Below are positions 23,553 through 23,885 of a stretch of DNA of 23,885 nt, one piece after another. Position 1 is the first letter of the stretch, and every line of letters starts with the position of its first letter. Origin of the DNA: an uncultured Bacillota bacterium (GTDB lineage: Bacteria > Bacillota > Clostridia > Peptostreptococcales > Anaerovoracaceae); the NCBI GenBank assembly GCA_946638265.1, contig CAMPBN010000004.1, positions 1-23,885 on the forward strand, in the 5' to 3' direction. The position numbers were made by a program, and so were the translations under genes. The notes beneath the pieces are model-generated. The model was not told the DNA's origin. It was given only the letters and a program-made list of their open reading frames with translations, and did not search any database.

Positions 23553-23885
23553 CTATACGTCAAGCGTTGCATATTTTGCATTTTCTTCGATAAACTTCTT
23601 GCGAGGCGGTACCTTGTCGCCCATGAGAATTGTGAAAATCTCATCCGCAGCGGTAGCATCATCCATGGTAATCTGCACCAGAGTTCTCTTGGTGTAGTCC
23701 ATGGTGGTATCCCAAAGCTGCTCTGCGTCCATTTCGCCCAGGCCCTTGTAACGCTGAATATCCGCTTTTCCCGGCTTGTCGGCCAGCTCTGCCAAAAGCT
23801 TTTCCTGTTCCTTGTCGGAATAGGTATAGTAAACATCCTTACCCTTCTTCACCTGGAAAAGTGGCGGCTGGGCAGCATAAACATA
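23553..23885 (-). CDS. gyrB: DNA gyrase subunit B, C-terminal end only
   Basis: The last 110 or so residues of the ATPase subunit of DNA gyrase; the 5' part lies outside the window. The visible sequence runs from YVYAAQPPLFQVKKGKD through the Toprim/C-terminal signature QRYKGLGEMDAEQLWDTTMD and MGDKVPPRKKFIEENA to a normal end. The frame stays open to the window edge, so the apparent GTG start at 23852 is internal. It is followed by gyrA at 17 bases, and the two are surely co-transcribed. The QRYKGLGEM segment is shared with ParE, but the partner gene is gyrA. Confidence 0.96.
   Translation of the reverse strand, partial: YVYAAQPPLFQVKKGKDVYYTYSDKEQEKLLAELADKPGKADIQRYKGLGEMDAEQLWDTTMDYTKRTLVQITMDDATAADEIFTILMGDKVPPRKKFIEENAKYATLDV

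Noticed and set aside
23553..23852. Separate short gene starting at GTG 23852
   Set aside because: The frame stays open to the window edge and the sequence is the C-terminal end of GyrB, so the GTG is an internal valine.

Overview
The window reads as a stretch of low-to-middle GC Firmicutes (Bacillota) chromosome, most likely a Clostridia member near Peptostreptococcales or Family XIII. This placement is an inference from gene order and protein style, not from a search. It rests on gyrB-gyrA followed directly by an RsbW/SigB pair (an order I recall from Clostridioides difficile), the gdpP-rplI-dnaB order, the rpsF-ssb-rpsR operon, a DnaD-type helicase-loading protein, and strong GGAGG-type ribosome binding sites. 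Gene content suggests proximity to the replication origin, but no oriC is visible. All genes but one lie on the minus strand, so transcription runs from high to low coordinates. No tRNA, rRNA, CRISPR array, insertion sequence or prophage was seen.

Right end (23885 to 17191): a tightly packed run of gyrB (3' end only), gyrA, an RsbW-like anti-sigma gene, a SigB/SigF-type sigma gene, trpS, a LysR-type regulator and a PlsC-like acyltransferase. The largest gap is 33 bases, so co-transcription is likely. The anti-sigma protein is unusual. It keeps the GHKL-kinase outline, but its N-box Asn position is Leu, both glycines of the DxGxG box are Cys, and a CxxC sits where the ATP lid should be. No rsbV gene is present.

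Middle (17190 to 11880): a sugar-phosphate-type nucleotidyltransferase, preceded by a strong terminator-like hairpin that may be an attenuator, then a large hybrid sensor histidine kinase (dCache, two PAS-like segments, HisKA, HATPase, receiver). These converge on the only plus-strand gene, a HisK-type PHP phosphatase, at a shared bidirectional terminator.

Left-middle (11767 to 7803): a good promoter drives an overlapping trio, namely a 7TM/PAS/HD-GYP c-di-GMP phosphodiesterase, a GNAT acetyltransferase and a class II CCA-adding enzyme. Next (7756 to 6575) is the rpsF-ssb-rpsR operon with a clear promoter, a structured leader and a strong terminator.

Left end (6379 to 1): gdpP, rplI, dnaB, a DnaD-like gene and an unrecognised Lys/Glu-rich gene that runs off the window. 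Two proteins here are architecturally unusual. The GdpP-type phosphodiesterase appears to lack its membrane helices. The DnaD-like protein is fused to what looks like the N-terminal zinc-binding domain of the DnaI/DnaC helicase loader, with no AAA+ ATPase domain following. The two strongest candidates for undescribed biology are this AAA-less loader fusion and the cysteine-rich anti-sigma factor.
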